A program made the position numbers and the translations under genes. From Eucommia ulmoides (Eukaryota > Streptophyta > Magnoliopsida > Garryales > Eucommiaceae), in assembly GCA_016647705.1 (NCBI GenBank), contig CM028338.1, forward strand, positions 13,484,240 through 13,548,239: 64,000 nucleotides of DNA, given 5' to 3'. The notes under the pieces were generated by a model, which saw only the letters and a program-made list of their open reading frames with translations, was not told where the DNA came from and did no database searches. This document shows positions 46,120 through 58,489 of this stretch, piece after piece (within the stretch, counting starts at the first letter, position 1; every line of letters starts with the position of its first letter).

Positions 46120-48633
46120 GGTTCATTCTCCATTCATAGGAGATACTCCATCTACTTCGGATTATCCTTCCACTTTCTTAGAGGAAGAGTTTGCCTAGAT
46201 CTGCTCTTGTTTGAAGTCCCTGAATTATGTACGATCATTGAGTTCGTCTCTTACTTTCTAATTATAAGTCACCTGATACTTGTGATCGGTCTATTTATAT
46301 TTTATTTTGGCTGCACTTGAAACGTAAGTAGCTCTACATAGTATATTGTTTGTAAGGTTTTGAATCCTTGTTCGTACTTTAGTCTCGATTTTTGAATCTT
46401 AAATAAATGTTTAAATGATAGCTTTATTTATTTTTTCTAGGTGAGAATCTTATATTATTGTTTTTCTATTTTCATTTATTATTGTCCTTTATGATTCCAT
46501 GTTTTTTAGAGTTGAGTTAAATGCCCTTTGCCTTTAGCCATCCTAAGGTAACTTCCGCTATCTTTTAAAATGGGAAAAGGTTACTAGCGCTTGTTTGGGA
46601 TTTCTTCCTGGCTTGGGACACTTGATGATAGGAATGCCTATCATCTTTTGGATAATATAAACTCTACTTCCTTATCCCGCTTTCTTCCTTATAGTACTTT
46701 TGTCCTTCTTTATCTAATTTATCAGCATTTCCAATCTTAGGCGTAGTAAATCATCTTAGGTTGATTTTTCGTCCCTTTCATCTTCCTAGATCCCTTTTAG
46801 TTTAGATTTCAGTGCCTTGACTTATTGTCCTTATCGTGCCTTCGTATATTTTCCTCTTTATCTCTTACAGGATTATTTAACTAAAGTATGTTTTCAACTT
46901 CCATATTCAAACATTCAAAAATTTGTTTGCTCTCATAACCTTTGATATTTAGAAAAGTTTTGGAATATGGTAAGTATAATTTTAATATGAATTTGGAACA
47001 ATCACTTTAGTAGTTTGTTATCCAGTGTCAATTCCATCAAGTTTCGATATTTTAACTTTTCTAAGATGGTTATTAGGATTACCTAGGCCCTGTATGTTAC
47101 CCGAGGTTTCTTCAATGGCTCTTATTCACTTCCTCTATCTTGAAATGAAGGAAAACGGAATGGGTTTTCTCGAGATGACTCAAATGAGAGAGAAAATAAG
47201 TGCTGCAGAAACAATTGTTAGTTAATGATGACTAACAAATGTTGTTTTATCCTGGTAGTATTGAGAGAATTATTTTTCTTTTATTATGTTTTTTTTTTCC
47301 TTATTCTAGCAAGTACTCATACTTCCTATATAATCCATGTAGCGAGCTTCAGGTAGTGATCCCAGTCCAGTTAGCCCAAGTCACTAGATGTTGAGATACC
47401 CCTACAACTTAATACTCGGATTGTATATAGAGAAAGATTCACCCAATTGTTTTCGTGTGACCACTCAAACTTTAAAAACTTTCTGCGACCAGTCTTTATT
47501 TTATTATATTTTTTCTCTTAACACGTGCTTTCAGGATTTTACATTTTGGGAAATTATGGTTGTTTGAGTCAGTCTCGAGGTCTTCATTGTAGTCACCCCT
47601 ATCCCAACTACTTTCCCATTATTAGCTAATATTTTAGTAAAGTCTCATTGTTTTCTTCAAATCTTGATCGTCTTTAATCTTACAAGGTTCATCACACCTT
47701 TTTTTTTATTATTTCAAGTAGGTTTCACGAGTTTCTGGATCTGTTATTTTTAGGTAAAATCCTAGCCTATATTAGTCCATCTTCCTTTGTTCATTTACCC
47801 GACCTTTTCAAGAACTTTTTCTTTAGCGAGGTCAAGTTACAAGACTTGATCTATCATCCTTCCCATAACAAATCTTCTAGATATTTCCTCTTTTCATTCT
47901 GGTTACGGAGGTCTTCTATACTCTCTCATGGTTACTTAGACATTCCTGGGTTGGAACATCTGTAACGATTCCATAACAGGGGTCTTAAGTTTTCCTTTTA
48001 ACATTCTCATATTTTATTGTCAATATCTCACCATCGTTTCGTTGAAACAAGACCTTTCCTTTTAACGGTACTTTGTATTATGTTCCACTTTAATGTTAAA
48101 ATCATAATATCATAACCTTAGTCTTTCCATGCTGTATAAATTATAAAAGACAGGTCAACTGTTGAAGGCTAGAAATGGAAATTTAAAACAAATTTTAGGT
48201 AGATAATAATGTATTTTATAACAGTAGGGTAATACCTTAGTCACTCATTGAAATTATCTAAATACCAAAATTCTCTACTTAAGGAAAATTAGAAAAAACA
48301 AAAGGCTAGATAGATATCAAAATACATTTTAGCTTACTACCCCATATTGGCTTAATTCGTACTTCCATTGACATTAATCACTCTCGCTTAGATGATATCT
48401 TCGACATGGTCTTGCAGGGAATAGCGTTGATCAATGTGATAATCTATTCCTCTAGAGTAATACTCACATAAGAAATTTGGGTTAAATTGTGGAAAATGTG
48501 GATTGGGTCGGTGAGAATGTGAAATTTTTATTTTAGGGAATTATTTATGTTTTAAAAAACAAAAGACATATTTTTTGGTTTTTTTTAATCGTGAACAAAG
48601 ATTTAGACTCCCACTAGGCTTGACCATCAAAAC
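46120..48633. other. Non-coding stretch downstream of the mobile-domain pseudogene (copy B)
   Basis: Collinear with 14,944-17,480. No supported gene. Confidence 0.6.
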
Positions 48634-48651
48634 TCCTTAGTGAAGTCGCCA
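48634..48651 (-). other. Family A primer-binding-type site (copy B)
   Basis: The minus strand reads TGGCGACTTCACTAAGGA, two bases from the LTR edge at 48,654. Confidence 0.62.
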
Positions 48652-49219
48652 ACTAACACATCCTAGATTTTGGAAGCATAGGAAGAAGAGAACGGGAAGA
48701 AAAGCAAACGAGGTTTTGTTTCCTCCCTCTCAAAATCCTCAAAATTCATTCATTCTAGAACCCATGTTTTAGGGGCATTTCTAGGCACTTGTTTTGAAAC
48801 ATTCTTTGGGCTATGATTTATTTAAAAAATGGAGTCTCCACCTGGCATGGAGTTAAATGGTGTTCTAGGTTACCAAAATTTTAGAAATTCATTTTTTTTT
48901 AAATGGCCCAACTTTTGACTCAAAAATGATTGGCCTTTACCAGATATTTATTTAACATTCAAGGGTTAGTTATGCTCAAGGAAGGTGTTAGGCACTCCAA
49001 GACACCATTCCAAAGATGGTACCTGAGTCTAAATAGATTTTCACGTTTAAAAAAGTCTAAGTAATTTTCTTTGGTTTTGTTTAACACAATAATTCATTTT
49101 TTATGTTTTTGTCTTTTTAATGTATTTACATGTAATAAAGCAAGACAAATTTACTTATTTAATAGAAGCAGCTGATAAACCAGATTAAATGAAAATATAT
49201 ATTTGTATTTTTTAATGAC

Positions 49220-49382
49220 GACCGAACCTGTAAAGGTTGCCTATGTACCTCGATTTTCAAAGAGAATCAGGTCAAAACGTAGTTCACCTTTCATGATGGG
49301 TTTGCTTAAAAAAATGACCAAACCCATGTATGGGTTGCCTAGGTATCTCAGATAGCTAAGAATTAGGTTAATACATAGTTTA
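49220..49382 (+). repeat. Two paired-arm repeats (copy B)
   Basis: Copies at 49,220-49,286 and 49,316-49,382, the counterparts of 18,064-18,228. Confidence 0.72.
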
Positions 49383-50368
49383 TCTTTTCAAGATGATTTT
49401 ATTTTGTTTTTATTTTTTTATTTTTATTTTTTCTTAATCAAAACGAGAACATAAATAGCACCTATGGTAAGTGGATATGCATGTTTGATTTTGTCAAGAA
49501 TACTCCAACCGAACTTACTTACTTAGGAAAGTTTAGTGTTCAAGTTTAGATTATTAGTTCAAAAGGAAAGAAAATATATCATACATGTGCCAGTCCCACT
49601 CGTAACTAAGAAAACGAAAACATTTCTGAAAAATGTGCACACTTATGCCCGAAGGAATAGAAGTCCTTCATTTATTCCGAATTTTAGCCACAAGGGTCTC
49701 GATAGAGTAGTGTATATGTGTATGTCTACATACACACACACAAAAGGTGTCGGTTCACAAGCTAGCGACTGCGTACCAAGTTGTGATCTAGACTATTGCA
49801 GTAAAGTAAATGCCAATTGTTAGTAGCCAGTAGTAATCATTTTCCATAATTTGTTTTTTATGTTTACCAGAGTTCGGTTTCAAGTGTTCTTGAAAGAATC
49901 AAATACGATATGTACAACTCATGGTGTTCTTGATGTTCTAGATATGCACTTGATGTTTTTGGCAATATTCTTGATGTTATTGACGTGTTTTTTAATATCT
50001 ACACTATGTATATGATCTATGCATCTAAGAACTAACCAAATCTGCTATGTACAAGAAATATAATGGCATTCAAATGAAATCAAAAAGTGGTTTAAGAGGA
50101 CTTACCAAACTTAGGGGAGTGATTTTTCTCTAAGTTTTTTCCTTCTTCTCCTTCTTAGATCTTCTTGGTTATTCTTCATCGTTCCTCAACAGCTTCTTGA
50201 GATCTTGTTCTAAGAATCTAAAGAACACTTTTTTAATCCTTTTTTACAAGATTTGATAGTGTTTTTGAAGTAAAAGGCTTAAGAATTCCCTAGACTCAGG
50301 AGAGAATTTCAAGACTAGAGAAAGAAGGTGTGTGATCAAGCCTTATTCCTAATAAAAAAAACAAGCTA

Positions 50369-50377
50369 CTATTTATA
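50369..50377 (-). promoter_or_regulatory. TATA box of the family A LTR
   Basis: The minus strand reads TATAAATAG in the context GCCTATAAATAGTAGC. It lies on the gag-pol strand within the LTR, as an LTR promoter should. The corresponding part is deleted from the LTRs at 17,501 and 26,585. Confidence 0.55.
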
Positions 50378-51593
50378 GGCTCGGGGAGCATATGCATTAA
50401 GGAATGCGCAGGCCTACCCATCTTATCAGGCTATATTTTGTCTAGATATGACCCTTTTACGTCCCTCACTTTTAGGGTTAGAGCTAAATATTGAAGATTT
50501 ACTAAGATTCTCTAAGTAATCATTAGATTTTGTAATGATTACGCAATCTTCAAAATATTTAGGCAATGATTTCTCATGATTGCTTATCATCATTGATTAG
50601 CACGTGGGTTAATAAATTCTATATGTGATTTTATCTGGTTTAGTTTGCTTTCTAAGTACTAGTTACTCGAAGTAATCTAGTTACCTTTCTTAAAATATCT
50701 ATTTTCATTTAATGCCCTTTCAGTAATTCAATGAATGTAATCTCTACATATCATTCATGTATTCAATCCTTGATTTGATGTTGATTTGATGAGTATTTAA
50801 TGCCTTGATGGTATGGGAATTGATCCGGTTAGTTTTGTAACCGTTTAGTTACTTTTGAAGAATCTAAGTTTCCTTAAGATATTTTGAAGAAAATATCTTC
50901 ATCCATTGAATGTAGTCTTTAAGGGTTCATTCATGCAATAAATGCTTGATGTGACTGACGCACCCTGGATTTTGATAGCTAAAAAATGTAGAGATTTGAG
51001 AAGAAAATGAAACAAGTTTCCACTCCTCCCTTTCTAAGTTCTCCAGATCTGTTCAATTTGAAATTGTTTTTTAAGTGCTTTTCTAGGCATCGGTTTTGAA
51101 AAACTTCTTGGGCTAGCATTTTATGTTTAAAAATGAGTCACCACCTAGCATGGGTTAAATGGTGTGCTAGGTCACCGGGAGTTTTATAAATTCACTTTTT
51201 TTTTTTAAATGGCCTGCGTTTTGACTTCATAAGGTCTATGTACCAAATATATTCTTAAAGTTCATAGGGTCAGTTATGCTCAAGAAATATTTTACGCACC
51301 CCAAGACACCTGTCTATAAATGGTATCTTGGTCTAAATAAATATTCACTTTTAAACAAAACACGAGTAATTTTCTTTGATTTCACTAACAAAAACAATTC
51401 CCTTTCTTAAAGTTTTTCCCTTTTTTATATATTTTGACGTAATGAAAGCAGTAAGTGTTTAACTATCTATCATGCAGCTATAAACGAAAATCAAAATATT
51501 TTTTGTATTTTTAACATAACAAAAGTCGTAAATACTACACTATTCTAGGCAGTGACAACCCAATAGCAGTTTATAATATGCATAAATGTAACC

Positions 51594-51888
51594 GACCGAA
51601 CCTTATATAGGTTTCCTACATATCTTTGTTTTCACAAGGAATTAGGTCGACATGTGGTTCCAACATGCAAGCTATACTAAATCAAATGAACTTGTTTTTG
51701 TATTTTTTAGAGACCGAATCTTATATAGGTTGCCTACGTACTTTGGCAGTAACCAAAGATCAAGCCATCACCTAGTACATTTATTTAAGGTTTAAACTAT
51801 ATGGTTTTACTTATTAAAGGTGATTGAACCCTTATTAGGTTGCCTACGTACTTTGGTGAAAAAACAAAGATCAAGTCTGACATAGTTC
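51594..51888 (+). repeat. Three paired-arm repeats with changed inner arms
   Basis: Copies at 51,594-51,660, 51,712-51,777 and 51,822-51,888. The inner hairpin here is CTTTGG...CCAAAG (second copy) in place of CTCAG...CTGAG, so pairing is kept with different bases. Confidence 0.75.
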
Positions 51889-52063
51889 CTTTATTTAAGG
51901 TAACAAACTAGTTTTAGTTAATTTTATTATTAATCAAAGCATAAATCACAACATGATGTATACATAATCTCTTTGATTTTATCAAAAACACCATAACCAA
52001 ACTCATTAGTTTAGACAAGTTAATGTTTTTTTTAAGTTGTTTAGTTAAAAAGAAAAGAAAATA

Positions 52064-52065
<2 letters not shown>

Positions 52066-52127
<62 letters not shown>
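52066..52127. repeat. (AT)31 microsatellite
   Basis: A pure AT run inside the second LTR piece. Confidence 0.97.
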
Positions 52128-52130
<3 letters not shown>

Positions 52131-52418
52131 AGTCCTACTTGTAACTAAGAAAAACGGGAATGTTTCTGAATAAGAATCACACATATCCCCAAAGGAATAG
52201 AATCCCTCCCTTTATCCCGAGTTTTTAGCCACAAGGGTTTGTCAGTGTAGTGTGTGTATGTGTATGTGTATATGTATATATAGGTGTCAGTCCACTAGCC
52301 TACCAAGCTATGATCTTAATGTTTAGTATAAAGTAAATCAATTTATTAATAGTTTATATAGTTAGGCTAACAGTTATAAGAGTTCGGTTTAAAGTGTTCT
52401 TGAGAGAATCGTAGAGAC

Positions 52419-52602
52419 TAGGGGTGTGCAACGGATCAATCCAACTCGCCAAAACCGTCCAAACCACCAAAATTGCTCTACAAAAAAGTCGCCCAATACA
52501 AACCCGTACATTGCACAGGTCATAAACCTTGAAAATCACATATGAACGAGCAAGTTACAGTTTGGTCTATTTTCTTAGGGGTTCAACCCGCCCACCAAGT
52601 AG

Positions 52603-52635
<33 letters not shown>

Positions 52636-52986
52636 ACTTCATTTTGTGACGATATATATATCTAAGTCATTGCCTAGGGTTTCTATTCATTCCTCTTGTA
52701 TCTTGTTCTCGTCGTTCTTCCTAAATCCTAATTCATTTTCCTTCTTTATGAAAAATTCTTCCTAAATTCATTCGCCGCCTTAGGCAATCCACAGTTCTAG
52801 TTAGCCCAACCCAAAAATAGGCCCAACTCGCACACTATTGGGTAGCCTACGATTTATACTATCCAACCCGCACCAACCTACACATTATTGGGTGGCTCAC
52901 GGTTCAAACTAGCCCAAACTACCTTGTATTGGTCTGGTCCGCGGGTTTGGTCCAAACTACCCCAAATCAACTGTTGCATATCCCTT
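52419..52986. mobile_element. Non-autonomous hAT-type DNA transposon, 568 bp
   Basis: The ends are TAGGGGTGTGCAAC and its near-inverse GTTGCATATCCCTT. The 8 bases gtagagac flank both sides (52,411-52,418 and 52,987-52,994). A related LTR sequence at 49,868-49,920 shows the uninterrupted arrangement (gaatc...tgtacaactcatgg). The 8-bp duplication and the TAGGGGTG-type ends fit hAT. There is no transposase frame. It holds a 32-base A run and a stretch that resembles a plant gene 5' region. Confidence 0.88.
52603..52634. repeat. Poly(A) run inside the hAT element
   Basis: About 32 A bases (plus strand). Confidence 0.95.
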
Positions 52987-55123
52987 GTAGAGACTATGCA
53001 CAACTCATGGTATGATAAATATTTTGTTTGGATCCTCACATGTTCGTGGATGATTTGGCTCCTCACACATTCTTAACATGTTCTTGGATGTTCTTGATGT
53101 TTTTGACATGGTCTTGAACAATTTTAATATGATTTGATTTGTACAACATAAATTTAACATTTTTTAGTTGTTTATGGGTTATTTAGGTTATGTACATGAA
53201 AGTTAAGCTTGATATCTACCGATGGTTAGATTTCAAGGTTTTTAGTTAGCCCCAAGATATTTGTTAAAATGTCTTGATTCAGTGCATCCACTTATTCCAT
53301 GTCATTCCCAGCAATATGTTCTTGATGTAATGTGCATTTAATGACCATTAAATTCATAGGTTACGTGGCAAATCGGATTGGTTTGGTTTCGATAATGGAT
53401 AGTTACATTTCGAGGTTTTTCGTTAACTCTAAGATATTTTGATTAAAATATCTAGATACCTTGAGTGTGTCCTATCCAGGTCATCCCAATAAATTAACTC
53501 TTGATCCTACACATTTAATGCATATTAAATGCCTGGCCTAAGTTGCGAACCAAATCGGTTTAATTTAGATAACGGTTGGTTGCCTCCTAAGTGTTTTGGT
53601 TTCCTTCCTTAGATATTTGTGAAGATAATATATAAGGGTTTATTGGTAATTTCAAACCCCTTTGTGGGTATTTTAATGATGGGTTGGGACCTTAATCCAT
53701 TGGGCCTTGATGATTATCAAGATGACTTCAGTTTTGGTTAATTTCAACCCGAGTCTTAACCCTTTGTTACACAGTGTAACTTGGGCTTGCAATGTCATTT
53801 CTATGTCTTTATTAGGTATTTTGTACTTGTTATAATTATATTAATACCTTAAACAAATATTTTTGTGTCAAATAGACTAAACCGATGATCGTAAATGTTT
53901 CAAAGTTCAAAGTAGGTAACAGAGGTAATTTGGTGAAATTTCCTATAATTAAAGGATAGTATCTAATATTTATTCATATTAGAGGTGATTTAATGAGAAT
54001 CAATCCTTAATAATTCCATCTTAGAGTCCCTTTAATTTTAAGAATTTTGAGGCTGACTTGAAACTTTTACTTTACCGAATTTAGTTAAATTCAATAGTTG
54101 TTATGCTTTCTTATGTTTTTATGGTTTTTCTACATTATCTAGAGTGATTCAAAGTAGAAATTCATTTCATTTAATCCCAAGTTTAAAGTTTCTCTTAACT
54201 TTTTATTTCGATTCGACACCGACTGTACGGGACAAAATGTGGTATCTACAGTGGCCTTGATTTGATAAAGAATTTAATGCATGATATGTTGGAAAACCTA
54301 TTCAGTTAGTTTTGTAATCATAACTTACTTTTCAAGAAACTAGGTTTCCATCTTAGATTTCTTACTACAAAGATCTTGAAAATATCTTCCCATTAAATTA
54401 TATTTAATGAGGCATTTAGTGCTTCATTAGGCCTTGATGTGATGGGCCTTAAATACTTGTCATGATGACATTCGATTTGGTTGGTTTTGAACCGTGTCTT
54501 TAGCATTAATTACTTTGAGTAACTAGATTTGTCGTGGTAGTTTCTTTGGATTAATCAAGTCTTTTGGCTTTATTTTTTGAAGATTTTAACTTTAAACAAA
54601 AAATTAAAGAAGTATTTTTAGTGTCAAAAAGACGAAACTGGTGATTGTAAAAATTTCAGGACTCAAAACGGGATACAAACGTAATTGGTGAACTTTCCTT
54701 AACTTAAAGGGTAGTAACTATTTTTTATTCATATTAAAAGTGATTTAATGAAAATCAACCTTTAATAATGTCATTTTAGTCCCCTTTCACTTTAGGAATT
54801 TCAAGGTTGACACGAAAGTTTTATATATACTGAAATCAGTCCAATTGACAATTTCATACTTTCTTGTATTTTTTTATTGGTTTATTATGGTATCCAATGT
54901 AATCTAAGGTATAAATATTTTTCCTTTAAAAGTCAGTTTAAAGTTTATCTGAACTTGTACTTTAGATTTGATACTATATGGGTGGGATAAAGTGCGGTGT
55001 CTACAGCTAGTCATGAAAGAAACAGAACATATAAAAAATTAGAGGTTATAGTTACTAAACAAAACTTGCATAATCAAGTATATTTTCAATTTTTAGAATT
55101 ACTTTATTCATTAGGAGTACAAT

Positions 55124-56738
55124 TGGTAGCATTTCATTACACCGCAAATATACAGGTCAAGTTTTAATAGTATAGAGTTAATAGAGTATCGTATCTACAA
55201 GGAATGGTTTAAATCGTTGTTAGTACCGCAATTATCGTAACTCAACTATATCTAGGCGACCAAATTTTAGGTTTATAACAATAGAACCAAAACAATTATA
55301 AAAGCAAAAGCAAAATAAAAAATGGATTTCTCATGCACAATTATTCTAGGAGCTTGATTTCATCTTGTTATTCTCAAGTTATCCTATTAAGCAATTATTA
55401 GTCAATTCCATTTATTCAATAATCGATGTGACTCATGCTCCCTCTATACCTCTCTCGATTGTCAAGTGAGAGAATATGCAAACACTTCAATACTAATATC
55501 CATATCTAATATTTAGGTAAGAACATTCGTTACACCCCAATCTTATAGATTACCCAAGTTTTAATAATCTCCCAATCTATTAAAACTTATGTAGTGTTTA
55601 ACCTAAGTCCGAACCAGAAATTACCTTTCCCAAGTGTCAAATCCCAAGTTCTCAAATCAACCACGATATCATATGGAAACATAAATTGGAAGCATTAATA
55701 AGGCCAACACAATTGAATAGAAATCCTAGTTGATAAATCTAGAACTTGATCACCTCCTAGTCTCACAAGATCCTAAATTCCTAACTCAATTACCTAGGCG
55801 TTGATCTCCTCAGGGACTCACAACAACCTAAATTATGCACTCTCAGTTCCAGTTACAAACTCAATCTCTCTCGATTATGGAATTCATAACCTAAAATCAT
55901 CTAATTCAGTGGCCACATAAATCAAAAGCATTAAACACAGAGACGCATAAAATGGAATTAAAACTAACAAATAACAAAATATTGAAAACATGGTTCAAAC
56001 AAGATTACATCAAGCCCTAGATTAAAGGACTAACTCAACATCACTAAATCCATAACTAATACTTTCAAGAAATCCATAAATGTAAAATAACAAATATAAA
56101 TTCATGAAAGATTAGGGTGAGAGAAAGGAAGAGAAACCTTTTTTTTTTTGTCGATATGAGCTTCAAATATTCAATATATTTCAACTCCAAGCTCCCTCCT
56201 TAGAGGTTTTGTGCCTCCACTGGTGTTTTCCTCTCCAATTCCACCTCAAATCCATACCATGGGGTTTGTTTTCTCCCAAAATCGACACACTAGGGTTTGA
56301 GGCAAAATATAGCATAAAACTAGCTCAAAATAGGTCGTGTCCACATTTTGGGGCTGCAACGAGGCATTTTTTTCGTTGCAGCACGAAGTTGCTGACCTGT
56401 TGGGGCAGAACTTTGGCACCGCAACGCAAGTTTTTGCACTCCAACACGCAGCTTCTGAACTTTCTTGTTCAAACTCCGATTGAGATGATTCAAGATGCTA
56501 TGGAAATATCATAAAGATATATACAACTTTTACGTTTTAAATTTTTTCTGAATCAGATTGCATCGTGATCAAAATCGAGCTTGAAGTTTCTATACCTGCA
56601 CTCATTTTGCACATTTTCTCCTATTTATTTATATGCCTACAAAACAACACAAAAGCACATTAAACTAACAAAAATGCTTAAAAAATCACAAATATTTGAA
56701 CTCAAAAGTACTTGATTTGTTGGTAAATAAACCACTCA
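55124..56738 (-). mobile_element. Solo LTR, divergent family B relative (copy B)
   Basis: Counterpart of 20,368-21,978. It begins TGGTAGCATTTCATTACACCG. acaat flanks it at 55,119-55,123 and 56,742-56,746, the right copy three bases past the expected end. A GC-rich zone lies at about 56,350-56,460. Confidence 0.8.
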
Positions 56739-56992
56739 TAAACAATCGTAGACTCAGTCACTTATCGGAGACTTCCAAATTTCTATCAGCTTGTAACCTT
56801 TGTTCCTTCGAATCCCAAAGCAGACAGAATCACCAATTGAATTCCTCAATTTCTTGACCCAATCATAGCATGGTAGACTCTAGATGAACCCAAACTCCAT
56901 GGATAAAAGACAAAATGGCCAAAATTCGATGTCTCCTTATTTTTTATAATTTATTTTTTCTTTTCTTATATATTTTCCATGTTTTCCCTTAA

Positions 56993-57140
56993 CGCCCTTT
57001 TAGGTTTTCACTAAGGCTGGCTACCATATTTTTGTACCTCAATGCCTTTTTGGGTTGTCATCGAGTCAGTGATTTTGTATCTTACTATAATTCCTACGTT
57101 TTTGCCCGTAGTGCCCTTTCGGGTTTTCGCCTCGTCCTTG
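56993..57140 (-). repeat. Three copies of the GCCCTTTNGGGTT hairpin motif (copy B)
   Basis: Counterpart of 22,229-22,375, with the same three units and spacing. Confidence 0.7.
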
Positions 57141-57229
57141 GGTCGTACAATTGTTTTTACCCTTTTTTCCCCTTACTTCCTTTCGGTCATGAGGCCAGGT
57201 TTATATTTTTATTTTTTTAGGGGTAAAAA

Positions 57230-58415
57230 TTGTTACCTATGTAAGAATTGACGTTCTCCGAGAACTCTTCTCCATCCATCTCATGAAATATTGAGGCCCC
57301 ATGCCTTAAAACTTTCTTAATGACAAATAGTCCTTCCCAATTTCATTCGAACTTTCTCTTAGCTTCATCTTGGAATAGAATATCTTCTTAAGTACATCCT
57401 CAATAATAATTTCTACTTCCATTTCGTACATAAGTGATTATGGCTCATGTTGAAGTTTTGACTGACATTTAATAAGACATCAGGGCAAATAAGAGCATCT
57501 CATTTTATTCTTCGTGACTATCGACCATCTTCCTCAGGATCTTCTTGATGTTATTTTTAGTGACTTCATCTGCTCCACTCATCTTAGGACAGTATGGTGC
57601 ATAATTCTTGTGCTCGACTTTCAACTGAGCATATATGGATTTCATCGCTCTGCCTTCGAGATTCTAGGAAATTGACCATTATCAGAACTTGTGGTTCTTC
57701 GTAATGCAATATCATATTATCCTTGAAGAACAGTATTACAGTCTTTTGGGTGACACACGTGAGCAAAACCGTTTCCACCCATTTCGGTGAAGTAGTCGAT
57801 AGCTACAAGGATGAATTAGCGTTCACTCAGTACTATTGGTATTGATTGGATCAATATTAATACCTACCCCGACGATTTACCATAAATCCCAAAACTCTCA
57901 TGTGCATTCGGTCGGTTAAACTTTAGTTCGAACTTCTACTGTCAGTTAACCATTTTTCCCAAATGCTCCAGATGATCTTCACACGTAATCATTTTGGACT
58001 TGCAAACCTTTATTTCCTTATGGATCATAACCCAAAAAAGTGTTGGTATGATTCTTTGGTAAGTTGTCTGGCGTTTTTTTAGTCTGACATACATAACTTG
58101 GTAGCTGAACTTGCCCCCTGGCGTGATGAAGGAATTTCTATGCTATCTTATTTATTGACTAGGATTAAATTATATCCACAAAATTCATCCACAAAGGATA
58201 AAATCGTGCACCTGGCTATGTTACCAAGTTGATGTGGATATCCAATAGCAGGAAGTTTACTTTTGGGTCCGCTTCATTTGGTAACGACAGTGGAATCTTT
58301 TTCTTTCTTTGATAGGAAACTTGTGCATTACAATTCAAGTCAATAGTCTTACTATCACGTTTATAGGGCCATGTGAATACATCTTGGTATTTGTTTAAGA
58401 GGGTTAACAGGTCTT
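57230..58415 (-). pseudogene. Ty3/gypsy pol remnant: RT fragment joined to integrase (copy B)
   Basis: Same layout as 22,440-23,660. The frame at 57,584-57,778 (VTQKTVILFFKDNMILHYEE and following) is the middle of the integrase core. The RT start lies near 58,210-58,410. The RNase H part is missing at the same place as in copy A, so the deletion predates the duplication. Stops and frameshifts throughout. It lies downstream of gag on the minus strand, as expected. Confidence 0.72.
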
Positions 58416-58489
58416 CTTTTTCTTGGTGATTTTTCGACCTTGGTTTCTTTCAAACTCTTTCAAGTCTCCTAGATTTACTATTTTTACGT

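Larger units (their letters stand above)
48654..55005 (-). repeat. Family A LTR block, longest copy, probably two LTR pieces in tandem (copy B)
   Basis: It ends gcggtgtctaca at 55,005 (minus-strand start TGTAGACACCGC) and begins taacacatcc at 48,654. A second LTR-type beginning, TGACGCACCCTGG, occurs at 50,956, and 50,960-52,350 resembles 48,660-49,840, so the block contains two related LTR pieces. It includes a TATA box at 50,369, five paired-arm repeats, an (AT)n run and a hAT element. The U3-side half contains two related ~750-bp blocks, each ending tctaca (54,253 and 55,005). Confidence 0.75.

Noticed and set aside
57042..57251. Hydrophobic frames over the post-integrase spacer (57,032-57,251)
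   Set aside because: They read the triplicated hairpin motif and T runs on the non-coding strand, with no counterpart frame of the same length in copy A.
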